Positions 14,703 to 20,212 of a stretch of DNA of 20,212 nucleotides are shown here, one piece after another (position 1 is the first letter of the stretch; each line of letters opens with the position of its first letter). The notes beneath the pieces were generated by a model. That model was given only the letters and a program-made list of their open reading frames with translations. It was not told the DNA's origin and did not search any database. Position numbers and translations under genes: made by a program. Source of the stretch: DASRAU01 sp036005805 (GTDB lineage Bacteria > Acidobacteriota > Polarisedimenticolia > Gp22-AA2); the NCBI GenBank assembly GCA_036005805.1, contig DASYQE010000367.1:1-20212 (forward strand). Reading direction: 5' to 3'.

Positions 14703-14716
14703 ATTTCCCGGGAAAT
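14703..14716. promoter_or_regulatory. Perfect 14-base palindrome upstream of the kinase promoter
   Basis: ATTTCCCGGGAAAT is fully self-complementary with no spacer. It sits 28 bases after the S41 stop and 18 bases upstream of the -35 element of the kinase operon. With no loop it makes a poor RNA hairpin, so a DNA site for a dimeric regulator is more likely than a terminator. No other copy was noticed in the window. Confidence 0.35.
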
Positions 14717-14734
14717 TCTGAGCCCGGGCCGCGC

Positions 14735-14767
14735 TGGACGCCCCCCCACCTCAAACCTATATTGAGG
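14735..14767 (+). promoter_or_regulatory. Sigma-70-type promoter with operator-like dyad over the -10
   Basis: TGGACG (14735-14740) and TATATT (14758-14763) are separated by exactly 17 bases, 4 of 6 and 5 of 6 matches. A perfect dyad CCTCAA-N7-TTGAGG (14749-14767) encloses the -10, so a protein bound there would occlude polymerase. The predicted start near 14770 leaves a leader of about 59 bases before the kinase GTG (14829). It is the best promoter for the kinase-TPR-lolB-ispE operon. Confidence 0.55.
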
Positions 14768-14828
14768 CCCCGGTCCGAGGCCGCGCCCAATCCGCGCGGC
14801 CCTGCTCGCCGGGGGGGCGCGGCCGATC

Positions 14829-16388
14829 GTGAGCATCCCGAAGAACATCGGCCGTTACGAAATCGTCGAGGAGGTCGGGCGCGGCTCGATGGGCGTCGTT
14901 TACCGCGCCCGCGACCCGCGGCTCGGTCGGATCGTCGCCCTCAAGTGCGTCGCCTTCTCCTTTCCGCTCGCCCCCGGTGAAGAAGAGGAGTTCCTCGGCC
15001 GCTTCTACCAGGAAGCGCAGATCGCCGGGCGCCTCAGCCACCCGAACATCGTCACCATCCACGACGTCGGCACACGCGAGACCGAAGGGACCGCCTTCAT
15101 CGCGATGGAGTATGTGACCGGCACCAACCTGCAGGAACTGCTGGCGGGGGGCGGGCGGCTGCCGATCCCTCAAGTCGCGGACGTGGCGCGGCAGGTCGCC
15201 GACGCCCTCGACTACGCCCACGGCTGCGGCGTGGTCCATCGCGACATCAAGCCCGGCAACATCGTGCTCACCACCGGCGGGCAGGTGAAGGTCCTCGACT
15301 TCGGCATCGCGCGGGCCCCGACGGGGGACGGGACGAAGCCGGGCCGGCTGCTCGGCACGCCGAACTACATGGCCCCGGAGCAGGTCACCGGCGGGAAGAT
15401 TGACGGCCGCGCCGATCAGTTCTCGCTGGCGGTGACGCTGTACCACCTGCTCACCGGCGAGCGTCCGTTCGTGGGGGAGAGCCTCACCGCCATCTCGTAC
15501 CAGGTGGTCAACGTCACGCCGCCTCCGCCCTCGCGCCTCAATCCCGCGGTGCCGGCCGACGTGGACCGGATTCTCGGGCGCGGCCTCGCGAAGACCGCCG
15601 CCGAACGCTATCCCGGCTGCCACGACCTGGCGGAGGAATTCACCGCCTCGCTCGCCACCTGGAAGGAAGCGGCCGACCGCGCCGCGCCGCGCACGCTCGT
15701 CGCGGCGACCGGCGCCTCGAAGCTCAGTTCCGCCGGAACCGGGGGCGGACGCGGGATCGCGGGAATCCTCGCGGGGGCGGGACCCGGAGCCGTGGCCGGC
15801 TGGACGTTGTTCCTCGGCGCCCTGGGCATCCTGGCGTTGTCGCCCTACCTCGTGAACGCCGTGACGCGCCGCGACAAGACACTGCCCGCGGCGGCCGCAG
15901 CAACCGATCGGCCGATCGAGCGCCCGGAGCGCACGGGGGAGCGCTCGTCCGAGAACGCCCCGGATCGCCCGGAGGAGCGCCCCGCGTCGACGGCGGTCGC
16001 CCCGCCCTCCTGGCTGCGTCTGCCGCCGACGCCCGCTCCGGCGCCGCCGCCGGCGGCGAAGCCCGCGGCCAGACCGACGGGCACGCTGAGCCTGAGCTTC
16101 CAGCACAAGTTCGAGAGCGGCATCCTGACGGTGCGCGTCGATGGAACGGAGGCGCTGCGCGAGCGGCTCTCGAGCAAGAGCGGGAAGTCCCTGTGGAAGA
16201 AATCACTCCCGGTCGCCCCGGGACGCCGGCGCATCGAGACCCGCGTGCAGGGGAACAGCGGCACCGACTTCGATGTCATCGAAGGGATCGATCTCGACAT
16301 CCACGAAAACCGGACGCAGACCCTGGCCCTGTCGATCAATCCCCTGACGCGGCGGCTCAAGCTCCGTCCGGGGGAAGAGGCGCGATGA
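14829..16388 (+). CDS. Membrane serine/threonine protein kinase with extracytoplasmic C-terminal domain
   Basis: The 519-residue protein begins with a complete Hanks-type kinase domain (about 8-275): glycine loop GRGSMG (17-22), K39 in IVALK, H137-R-D139-IKPGN, D157-FG and A182-P-E, so it should be active. The RD arginine implies control by activation-loop phosphorylation. One membrane helix lies at about 321-343, followed by a Pro/Ala/Arg-rich linker (about 344-416). The final ~100 residues form an unrecognised domain (TGTLSLSFQHKFESGILTV onward) with beta-strand character. Topology is kinase inside, sensor outside, like PknB-type enzymes but without PASTA repeats. The GTG start has only a weak G-rich ribosome site, but the kinase fold begins seven residues in. 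It overlaps the TPR gene by 4 bases, so that exported protein may be its partner. Confidence 0.92.
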   Translation: MSIPKNIGRYEIVEEVGRGSMGVVYRARDPRLGRIVALKCVAFSFPLAPGEEEEFLGRFYQEAQIAGRLSHPNIVTIHDVGTRETEGTAFIAMEYVTGTNLQELLAGGGRLPIPQVADVARQVADALDYAHGCGVVHRDIKPGNIVLTTGGQVKVLDFGIARAPTGDGTKPGRLLGTPNYMAPEQVTGGKIDGRADQFSLAVTLYHLLTGERPFVGESLTAISYQVVNVTPPPPSRLNPAVPADVDRILGRGLAKTAAERYPGCHDLAEEFTASLATWKEAADRAAPRTLVAATGASKLSSAGTGGGRGIAGILAGAGPGAVAGWTLFLGALGILALSPYLVNAVTRRDKTLPAAAAATDRPIERPERTGERSSENAPDRPEERPASTAVAPPSWLRLPPTPAPAPPPAAKPAARPTGTLSLSFQHKFESGILTVRVDGTEALRERLSSKSGKSLWKKSLPVAPGRRRIETRVQGNSGTDFDVIEGIDLDIHENRTQTLALSINPLTRRLKLRPGEEAR

Positions 16389-18340
16389 GGAGCCGCGTTC
16401 TCACCGGAGCCATCGCTCTGGCCGCCCTCGTCGTGACTTCGGCTCCGGCGCTCGCCGGACATCGCCCCGGCGGCTCCCCCGAGCGGGCGCGCGGCTACGA
16501 CGCGTATCTGCAGGCGCAGACGCTCCTCATGAGCGGGCACCCCGACCAGGCGGCGCGCGTCCTCGATGAGGCGACGACACCCGACGCGGACCCCGGACTG
16601 CTGCTCGAGGCGGCGGAGCTGCACCGCCTGCTCGATGAGCCCGAAGCGGCGCTCGGCTTCGTCGAGCGGGCGCTCGCGGCGCGTCCGGGGTGGCCCGAGG
16701 CCCTGGTGCTGCGCGCCGGAATCCGGATGGACGCCGAGGATCCCATCAGCGAAGGAACGCGTTCGGTCGCGCTGGACGATGTGCGCTCCGCGCTGCGTGC
16801 CGATCCCTCCTCGGTCGAGGGCGGGAAGCGGCTTGCCGAGCTGTGCGTCGGAGCCGACTGCGCGGCCGAGGCCGCCCGGGTGCTCGCGGCGCAAGCCGGA
16901 TCGGATCCGCTGCCGGCGGAACGGGCGCTCCTCCTGGCGCGGCTCGACCTCGACCTGGGCCGCGGCGACGCGGCGGTCGCTCTCCTCCGGGGCATCATCG
17001 CCTCCGATCCCGACAACCTCGACGCGGCGGATCTCCTCGCCACGCTCTTCGAAGGCACGCACCGCTACGAGGACGCCATCGCCGTGTACGCGGGGATCCT
17101 CGATCCGGAGCACCCGTCGGGGGCGATCCTCAAGCGGGTCGCGTTGCTGCAGATGGAGCTCGACCGCACCGGCGACGCCGTCGAGACCCTGCTCGCGGCC
17201 GAAGAGGCGGATCCCGGCGACTACCGCATCCGGCTGCTTCTCGCCCAGGTGCGCGACAACGCCGGCGACAGCGAGGGGGCGCGCGCCGACTGCGAGCGCT
17301 TCCTGCTGATCGAACCGGAGAACCTCGACGGTCTCTTCGAGCGCGCCCGCCTCATGCGCCGGCAGGGTGAGTCGGCCGCAGCACGCCGCGCCTTCGAGGA
17401 CCTCATCGAGCGCGCCTCGACCCGTCCGGTCCCCGAGCCGCAGAAAACCACCATGCTGACGGTGGCGTGGGCCCAGGTCGGTGTCCTCGCCGCGTCGGCG
17501 CGCGACTGGGACGGCGCGGCGGAGGCCCTGGAGCATGCCGTCCGCCTGGCGCGCGAACCCCAGGACGATCTGCTGCGCCTGCTGGCCCGGGCCCACCTCG
17601 AGCGTGGCGACACCGAGGCCGCCGACCGCGTGGCGCGCGCGGGACTTCAAGCCCGACCAGGGACCGACCTGTTCGAGATCCTCCTGGCCGAATCGATGCT
17701 GGTGCGGGGCGAGGTCCCGCAGGCGACAGCCGAGTTCGAGGCGATCCTCGCGCGCCACGATCACGCCGTGGAGACGACGCTCGGGATCGCCGACACGCTG
17801 ATGCGCCGACATCACTACGCGGAGGCGGCGCCCTTCCTCGCCGAGGCGCTGCGGCGCCAGCCGGGCGACGATCGCCTGCTGTTCGCGCAGGGCGCGGTGG
17901 CGGAGCGGCTGGGCCGCTTCGACGAGGCGGAGCGCTCGCTGGGCCGCGCCGTGGTCGCCAATCCCAACAACGCGATGGCGCTGAACTATCTCGGCTACAT
18001 GCTGGCGCAGCGCGGACGGCGGCTTCCCGATTCGGTGCTGTACGTGCAGAGGGCGGTGGCGCTCGACCCGGAAAATCCCGCCTATCTCGACAGCCTCGGC
18101 TGGGCCCTCTTCAAGCTCAACCGCTTCGCCCCGGCCGAGGAGATGCTGCGCACCGCCCTGCGCTACGATTCCTTCGATCCGGCGATCCGGGATCATCTGG
18201 GCGACCTGCTCGTCGTCACCGGACGCGCGGCGGAGGCGATGCGGGAATGGGAGGCGGCGATCGCGAACGGTCACGAAGAGGTGGAGCGAATCCGCGCCAA
18301 GGTCTCGCGCGCCCGCCGCACCCTCGGCACCGGCCACTAA
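16385..18340 (+). CDS. Exported TPR-repeat protein
   Basis: The 651-residue protein has a clear signal peptide (MRSRVLTGAIALAALVVTSA, cleavage after ALA-24) and is otherwise helical repeats of about 34 residues. Tetratricopeptide signatures recur, for example YEDAIAVYAGILDPEHPSG, RFDEAERSLGRAVVANPNNA, NYLGYMLAQRG, YLDSLGWALFKLNRFAPAEE and GDLLVVTGRAAEAMREWEAA. Such proteins are scaffolds without catalysis; this one should sit in the periplasm or at the outer membrane. The C-terminal repeats are the best conserved and resemble those found next to LolB-type lipoproteins in other diderms. It begins inside the kinase stop codon (ATGA) and overlaps the LolB-like gene downstream, consistent with one coupled unit. 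No specific partner can be read from the sequence. Confidence 0.88.
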   Translation: MRSRVLTGAIALAALVVTSAPALAGHRPGGSPERARGYDAYLQAQTLLMSGHPDQAARVLDEATTPDADPGLLLEAAELHRLLDEPEAALGFVERALAARPGWPEALVLRAGIRMDAEDPISEGTRSVALDDVRSALRADPSSVEGGKRLAELCVGADCAAEAARVLAAQAGSDPLPAERALLLARLDLDLGRGDAAVALLRGIIASDPDNLDAADLLATLFEGTHRYEDAIAVYAGILDPEHPSGAILKRVALLQMELDRTGDAVETLLAAEEADPGDYRIRLLLAQVRDNAGDSEGARADCERFLLIEPENLDGLFERARLMRRQGESAAARRAFEDLIERASTRPVPEPQKTTMLTVAWAQVGVLAASARDWDGAAEALEHAVRLAREPQDDLLRLLARAHLERGDTEAADRVARAGLQARPGTDLFEILLAESMLVRGEVPQATAEFEAILARHDHAVETTLGIADTLMRRHHYAEAAPFLAEALRRQPGDDRLLFAQGAVAERLGRFDEAERSLGRAVVANPNNAMALNYLGYMLAQRGRRLPDSVLYVQRAVALDPENPAYLDSLGWALFKLNRFAPAEEMLRTALRYDSFDPAIRDHLGDLLVVTGRAAEAMREWEAAIANGHEEVERIRAKVSRARRTLGTGH

Positions 18341-19071
18341 TCCTCCTCGCCACACCGCTGCTGGCGCTCGGCCTCGCGGGCTGTGCGTCCGGCGGAGCGA
18401 GGCCTTCCACCGGACCCGAAGAATCGATCGACGGCACGCGCATCCTCTATGAAGGGCGCAGCGAGGCGCCGGGGGAGTCGCACCGCTTCCGGCTTGCGGT
18501 CGCGCTCGGACCGCCGGATCGCCTGCGTCTCGAGGTCCTGCCGCCGGTCGGCGGGGCCCGTCTGGTGGTGATCGCCGATGACCGCAGGCTCATCGCGCTG
18601 GACCCGGCCCGTCGGCGCGCCGAAATCTGGGACCCGGCGGCGCAGGGAGTGAAGCGTCTCCTCGGCGCCGCGCTTGGAACCCGGGAGATGCACCTTCTTC
18701 TCGAAGGCGGCCCTTTCTGTCCGTCCGATGCATCGCCGCCGGAATGTCCCTTCGGGACCGGCCGCTTTCGTCCCGCGGACGCGGCGAACCCGGATCGGGG
18801 CGGCACCATCCTCGACTCCACGGATCAGGCGCTGCTGGTCGTCGAGTATCCCGACCCCGCCGACGTGGGGGAGAAATGGGCCCGCAGCCTCCGCCTGCGC
18901 CGCCCCGGGGAGGACGCGAGCCTGCTCCTGAAGCGCACCTCGGGACCCGGCGCCGCCCGCCTGGATGCGTCCCTGTTTTCGACGCAACGCCCGGCGCAGT
19001 TCGAGCCGGGCTTGGTGCTGGGAGAGAAGGGTCTCTCGACCGCGGTCGGGGACGCGGAGGCGGCGCCTTGA
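18247..19071 (+). CDS. LolB-like outer-membrane lipoprotein
   Basis: The reading frame encodes a lipobox LAGC preceded by a hydrophobic run (LILLATPLLALGLAGC) and then about 229 residues of beta-rich sequence (FRLAVALGPPDRLRLEVLPP, GGARLVVIADDRRLIALDP), the look of the LolA/LolB lipoprotein-carrier fold. LolB accepts lipoproteins from LolA and inserts them in the outer membrane. Synteny supports this: lolB lies directly before ispE in E. coli too. The start is awkward. The only ordinary start before the signal is the ATG at 18247 (GGAGG ten bases upstream), which overlaps the TPR gene by 94 bases and gives an Arg-rich n-region with lipid-bearing C46. An ATC at 18340 would abut the TPR stop but lacks positive charges. 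The next GTG (18562) would destroy the signal. The stop overlaps the ispE TTG. Confidence 0.72.
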   Translation: MGGGDRERSRRGGANPRQGLARPPHPRHRPLILLATPLLALGLAGCASGGARPSTGPEESIDGTRILYEGRSEAPGESHRFRLAVALGPPDRLRLEVLPPVGGARLVVIADDRRLIALDPARRRAEIWDPAAQGVKRLLGAALGTREMHLLLEGGPFCPSDASPPECPFGTGRFRPADAANPDRGGTILDSTDQALLVVEYPDPADVGEKWARSLRLRRPGEDASLLLKRTSGPGAARLDASLFSTQRPAQFEPGLVLGEKGLSTAVGDAEAAP

Positions 19072-19955
19072 ACACCATCCGCGTTGAGGCGTGCGCCAAG
19101 ATCAACCTCTTCCTCAAGGTCCTCGGGAAGCGCCCCGACGGCTTCCACGACATCTTGAGCCTGGCGCAGAGCGTGTCGCTCGCCGACGAGATCGCCGTCA
19201 CCCGGGTTCCGCGAGGGCTTTCGCTCGTCGTGGAAGGGGACGACGAGGTCCCGTTTGGACCGGACAACCTGGTCCTGAAGGCCGCCCACCGCCTGCTCGG
19301 TCCGGACCCGGCCCCCGGCGCCTCCTTGACGCTGATCAAGAGGATTCCTCGGGGGGCGGGGCTGGGCGGGGGGAGCAGCGACGCGGCCGCGACCCTCCTG
19401 GGGATGGACCGACTCTTCGGCCTTGGCCTGCCACCCACCGAGCTGCACCGGCATGCCGAGTCCCTGGGGTCCGATGTCCCCTTCTTTCTGGCCGGGGGAA
19501 CCGCCCTTCTCAAAGGACGGGGGACGGAGGTCGAGGAGCTGGTGGATCTCCCCCCCCTCGAGGTGCTGATTCTCGACCCGCGCCGCCCCCTGTCCACGGC
19601 GGCCGTCTACGCGCAGGTGCAAGAGCCGTTGACACTTGCGGTCAAACCCGCTAGCATTCCCGGCTTCGGGCGCATCCTGCAGGAACCGTTGTCCTCGGTG
19701 CGGCTCGGCAACGATCTCGAGACGCACGCTGCGCGACTCTGTCCGGACATCGCGGCGATGCGGGCGTGGCTTCTCGGGAACGGAGCTCAGGCCGCGGCCA
19801 TGAGCGGCAGCGGATCGGCCGTCTTCGGGTTGTTCGCGGCGACGGACGAGGTGCGGGAAGCGGCCCGGAAGGCGGCGCGGGAAGGATGGCGGGCACTGCC
19901 GTGCCGTTCACGGCAGCGCAGCGGGATCGAGGCGGGTCGTTTTTCCGCCCGGTAA
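19068..19955 (+). CDS. ispE: 4-diphosphocytidyl-2-C-methyl-D-erythritol kinase
   Basis: The 295-residue GHMP kinase phosphorylates CDP-methylerythritol with ATP in the MEP isoprenoid pathway. Motifs are K11 in AKINLFLKVLGKRPDGFHDI (catalytic Lys), the phosphate loop PRGAGLGGGSSDAAATL, D136 in SLGSDVPFFLAGG (catalytic Asp) and the third GHMP motif MSGSGSAVFGLF. Length is normal for the family. The TTG start overlaps the lipoprotein stop (TTGA) and has GGAGG seven bases upstream; family similarity begins at residue 2-5, so no other start fits. The coding sequence contains a sigma-70-like promoter at 19629-19657, where rare AT-rich codons replace the usual GC-rich ones. tRNA-Gln and the presumed prs gene follow, the same order seen in several other diderm groups. 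Confidence 0.93.
   Translation: MNTIRVEACAKINLFLKVLGKRPDGFHDILSLAQSVSLADEIAVTRVPRGLSLVVEGDDEVPFGPDNLVLKAAHRLLGPDPAPGASLTLIKRIPRGAGLGGGSSDAAATLLGMDRLFGLGLPPTELHRHAESLGSDVPFFLAGGTALLKGRGTEVEELVDLPPLEVLILDPRRPLSTAAVYAQVQEPLTLAVKPASIPGFGRILQEPLSSVRLGNDLETHAARLCPDIAAMRAWLLGNGAQAAAMSGSGSAVFGLFAATDEVREAARKAAREGWRALPCRSRQRSGIEAGRFSAR
19629..19657 (+). promoter_or_regulatory. Internal promoter within ispE, for tRNA-Gln and prs
   Basis: TTGACA (19629-19634) is a perfect -35 and TAGCAT (19652-19657) a 4-of-6 -10, with exactly 17 bases between. A small dyad TTGAC-N7-GTCAA (19629-19645) overlaps the -35. The codons spanning it (TTG ACA CTT, AAA, GCT AGC ATT) are strikingly AT-rich against the surrounding gene, as if base choice were constrained. 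A start near 19664 would give a transcript entering tRNA-Gln after about 420 bases. Confidence 0.5.
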
Positions 19956-20013
19956 GTCCAGGGGCGGACCACCGGTCTTCAAGGCGTTCGCTTCCATCGT
20001 CATCAACGGCTGA

Positions 20014-20042
20014 CTGAGGATCGGCGGTATCGCGATCCTCAG
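20014..20042 (+). repeat. 10-bp hairpin in the ispE to tRNA-Gln leader
   Basis: CTGAGGATCG (20014-20023) pairs perfectly with CGATCCTCAG (20033-20042) around a 9-base loop. It stands 58 bases after the ispE stop and 39 bases before tRNA-Gln. No T run follows, so an ordinary intrinsic terminator is unlikely. An RNase processing site freeing the tRNA 5' side, or an mRNA-stabilising stem for ispE, fits better. The gap from 19956 to 20081 shows no other feature. Confidence 0.45.
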
Positions 20043-20081
20043 CGGACAGACCGGGCTGTTCGGAAGGGCCTGGCGCGTGAT

Positions 20082-20155
20082 TGGGGCGTCGTCAAGCGGT
20101 AAGACACTGGACTTTGGATCCAGCACCGGAGGTTCGAATCCTCCCGCCCCAGCCA
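20082..20155 (+). tRNA. tRNA-Gln (anticodon TTG)
   Basis: The 74 bases fold as a complete cloverleaf: acceptor TGGGGCG (20082-20088) with CGCCCCA (20145-20151), anticodon stem CTGGA/TCCAG (20107-20111, 20119-20123) with loop CTTTGGA, and T arm GGAGG-TTCGAAT-CCTCC. The anticodon TTG (20114-20116) reads CAA and, with wobble modification, CAG. The discriminator is G20152 and CCA is encoded (20153-20155). The unpaired-type U1 start and overall sequence closely match bacterial tRNA-Gln. It lies between ispE and the presumed prs gene and is probably excised from a mixed transcript. Confidence 0.97.
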
Positions 20156-20169
20156 GCGGCCGGGGCGGG
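20143..20169 (+). repeat. Hairpin competing with the 3' end of tRNA-Gln
   Basis: CCCGCCCC (20143-20150), the 3' T-arm edge plus acceptor strand of the tRNA, is perfectly complementary to GGGGCGGG (20162-20169) just downstream. Inside, GCC (20152-20154) pairs GGC (20158-20160) around a 3-base AGC loop with a single A-C mismatch. The stem would lock up the acceptor strand and CCA. It may be a processing guide, a readthrough control element before prs, or chance in GC-rich DNA. Confidence 0.35.
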
Positions 20170-20183
20170 CGGGGGACGAGGCG

Positions 20184-20212
20184 ATGACAGCGGCGGGCGT
20201 GGACGGCGATCT
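20184..20212 (+). CDS. Start of a gene, probably ribose-phosphate pyrophosphokinase (prs)
   Basis: An ATG at 20184, preceded by a G-rich stretch (GGGGGACGAGG) that could bind ribosomes, opens a frame reading MTAAGVDGDL before the window ends. Nothing in ten residues identifies a family. The prs suggestion rests on the widespread order ispE, tRNA-Gln, prs in diderm bacteria and on PRPP synthetases often beginning with a short lead then '(D)LKxFSG', with which the final DL is compatible. If correct, the product makes phosphoribosyl pyrophosphate from ribose-5-phosphate and ATP. Confidence 0.4.

Noticed and set aside
15845..18355. An 836-codon open frame on the minus strand opposite the kinase and TPR genes, and similar long antisense frames at 402-2732, 2994-5060 and 10354-12237.
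   Set aside because: Their translations are low-complexity Arg/Ala/Gly/Leu-rich mirrors of well-supported plus-strand genes, with no domain motifs. GC-rich coding DNA commonly leaves antisense frames open.
18340..19071. Using the ATC at 18340 as the lipoprotein start.
   Set aside because: ATC starts are very rare and the resulting signal peptide would lack any positive residue before the hydrophobic run. The ATG at 18247 with a GGAGG upstream is preferred, though not certain.
20143..20169. Calling the hairpin after tRNA-Gln a transcription terminator.
   Set aside because: It lacks a T run, uses part of the mature tRNA, and a co-oriented gene start follows within 15 bases.
1..20212. Mobile element, CRISPR array, toxin-antitoxin or phage-defence island.
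   Set aside because: No transposase, integrase, regularly spaced repeats, target-site duplications or known defence domains were found; all genes share the same GC-rich composition and tight operon spacing.

Overview
This is a GC-rich (roughly 70% by eye), densely packed bacterial chromosomal segment with almost no intergenic space and frequent GTG/TTG starts. Almost every real gene is shadowed by long stop-free antisense frames, as expected at this base composition. Gene order (LolB-like lipoprotein, ispE, tRNA-Gln, prs), the sigma-54-type regulator, a Ser/Thr kinase with an extracytoplasmic domain, EnvC and lipoprotein signals point to a diderm such as an uncultured Acidobacteriota or a deltaproteobacterial relative. 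The phylum is inference. No insertion sequence, phage gene, CRISPR array or rRNA was seen.

Region 1 (1-6701) is a signalling block. It begins with the C-terminal end of a bactofilin. A 280-base regulatory region follows, holding a large hairpin, a small operator-like repeat, a near-perfect -24/-12 (sigma-54) promoter and a hairpin that buries the Shine-Dalgarno site of the next gene. That gene is an NtrC-type regulator whose GAFTGA loop reads GAFPEA. After a 132-base gap come four tightly spaced genes: a pseudoreceiver-PilZ protein, a single-domain receiver, a degenerate-GGDEF/intact-EAL phosphodiesterase, and a membrane histidine kinase with three PAS-like regions. Together they look like a phosphorelay linked to cyclic-di-GMP.

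Region 2 (6708-9772) holds a SpoU-type RNA methyltransferase (minus strand), TsaC (plus strand) for t6A tRNA modification, and a lipoprotein of the peptide/nickel ABC substrate-binding family (minus strand). The last lacks a stop codon where the family ends, and its frame runs on antisense through all of tsaC.

Region 3 (9847-14674) is an envelope operon of three overlapping genes: a secreted or membrane-inserted alkaline-phosphatase-superfamily hydrolase with a complete predicted metal site, an EnvC-type amidase activator, and a PDZ/S41 protein that has lost both catalytic residues (Ser to Arg, Lys to Ala). The operon therefore pairs one intact hydrolase with two catalytically dead homologues, probably acting on cell-wall hydrolysis during division.

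Region 4 (14735 to the end) is a co-oriented operon: a membrane Ser/Thr kinase with an unrecognised C-terminal extracytoplasmic domain, an exported TPR protein, a LolB-like lipoprotein, IspE (MEP isoprenoid pathway), tRNA-Gln(TTG), and the first codons of what is probably prs. A strong sigma-70-like promoter lies inside the ispE coding sequence and probably feeds tRNA-Gln and prs. Two hairpins flank or overlap the tRNA.
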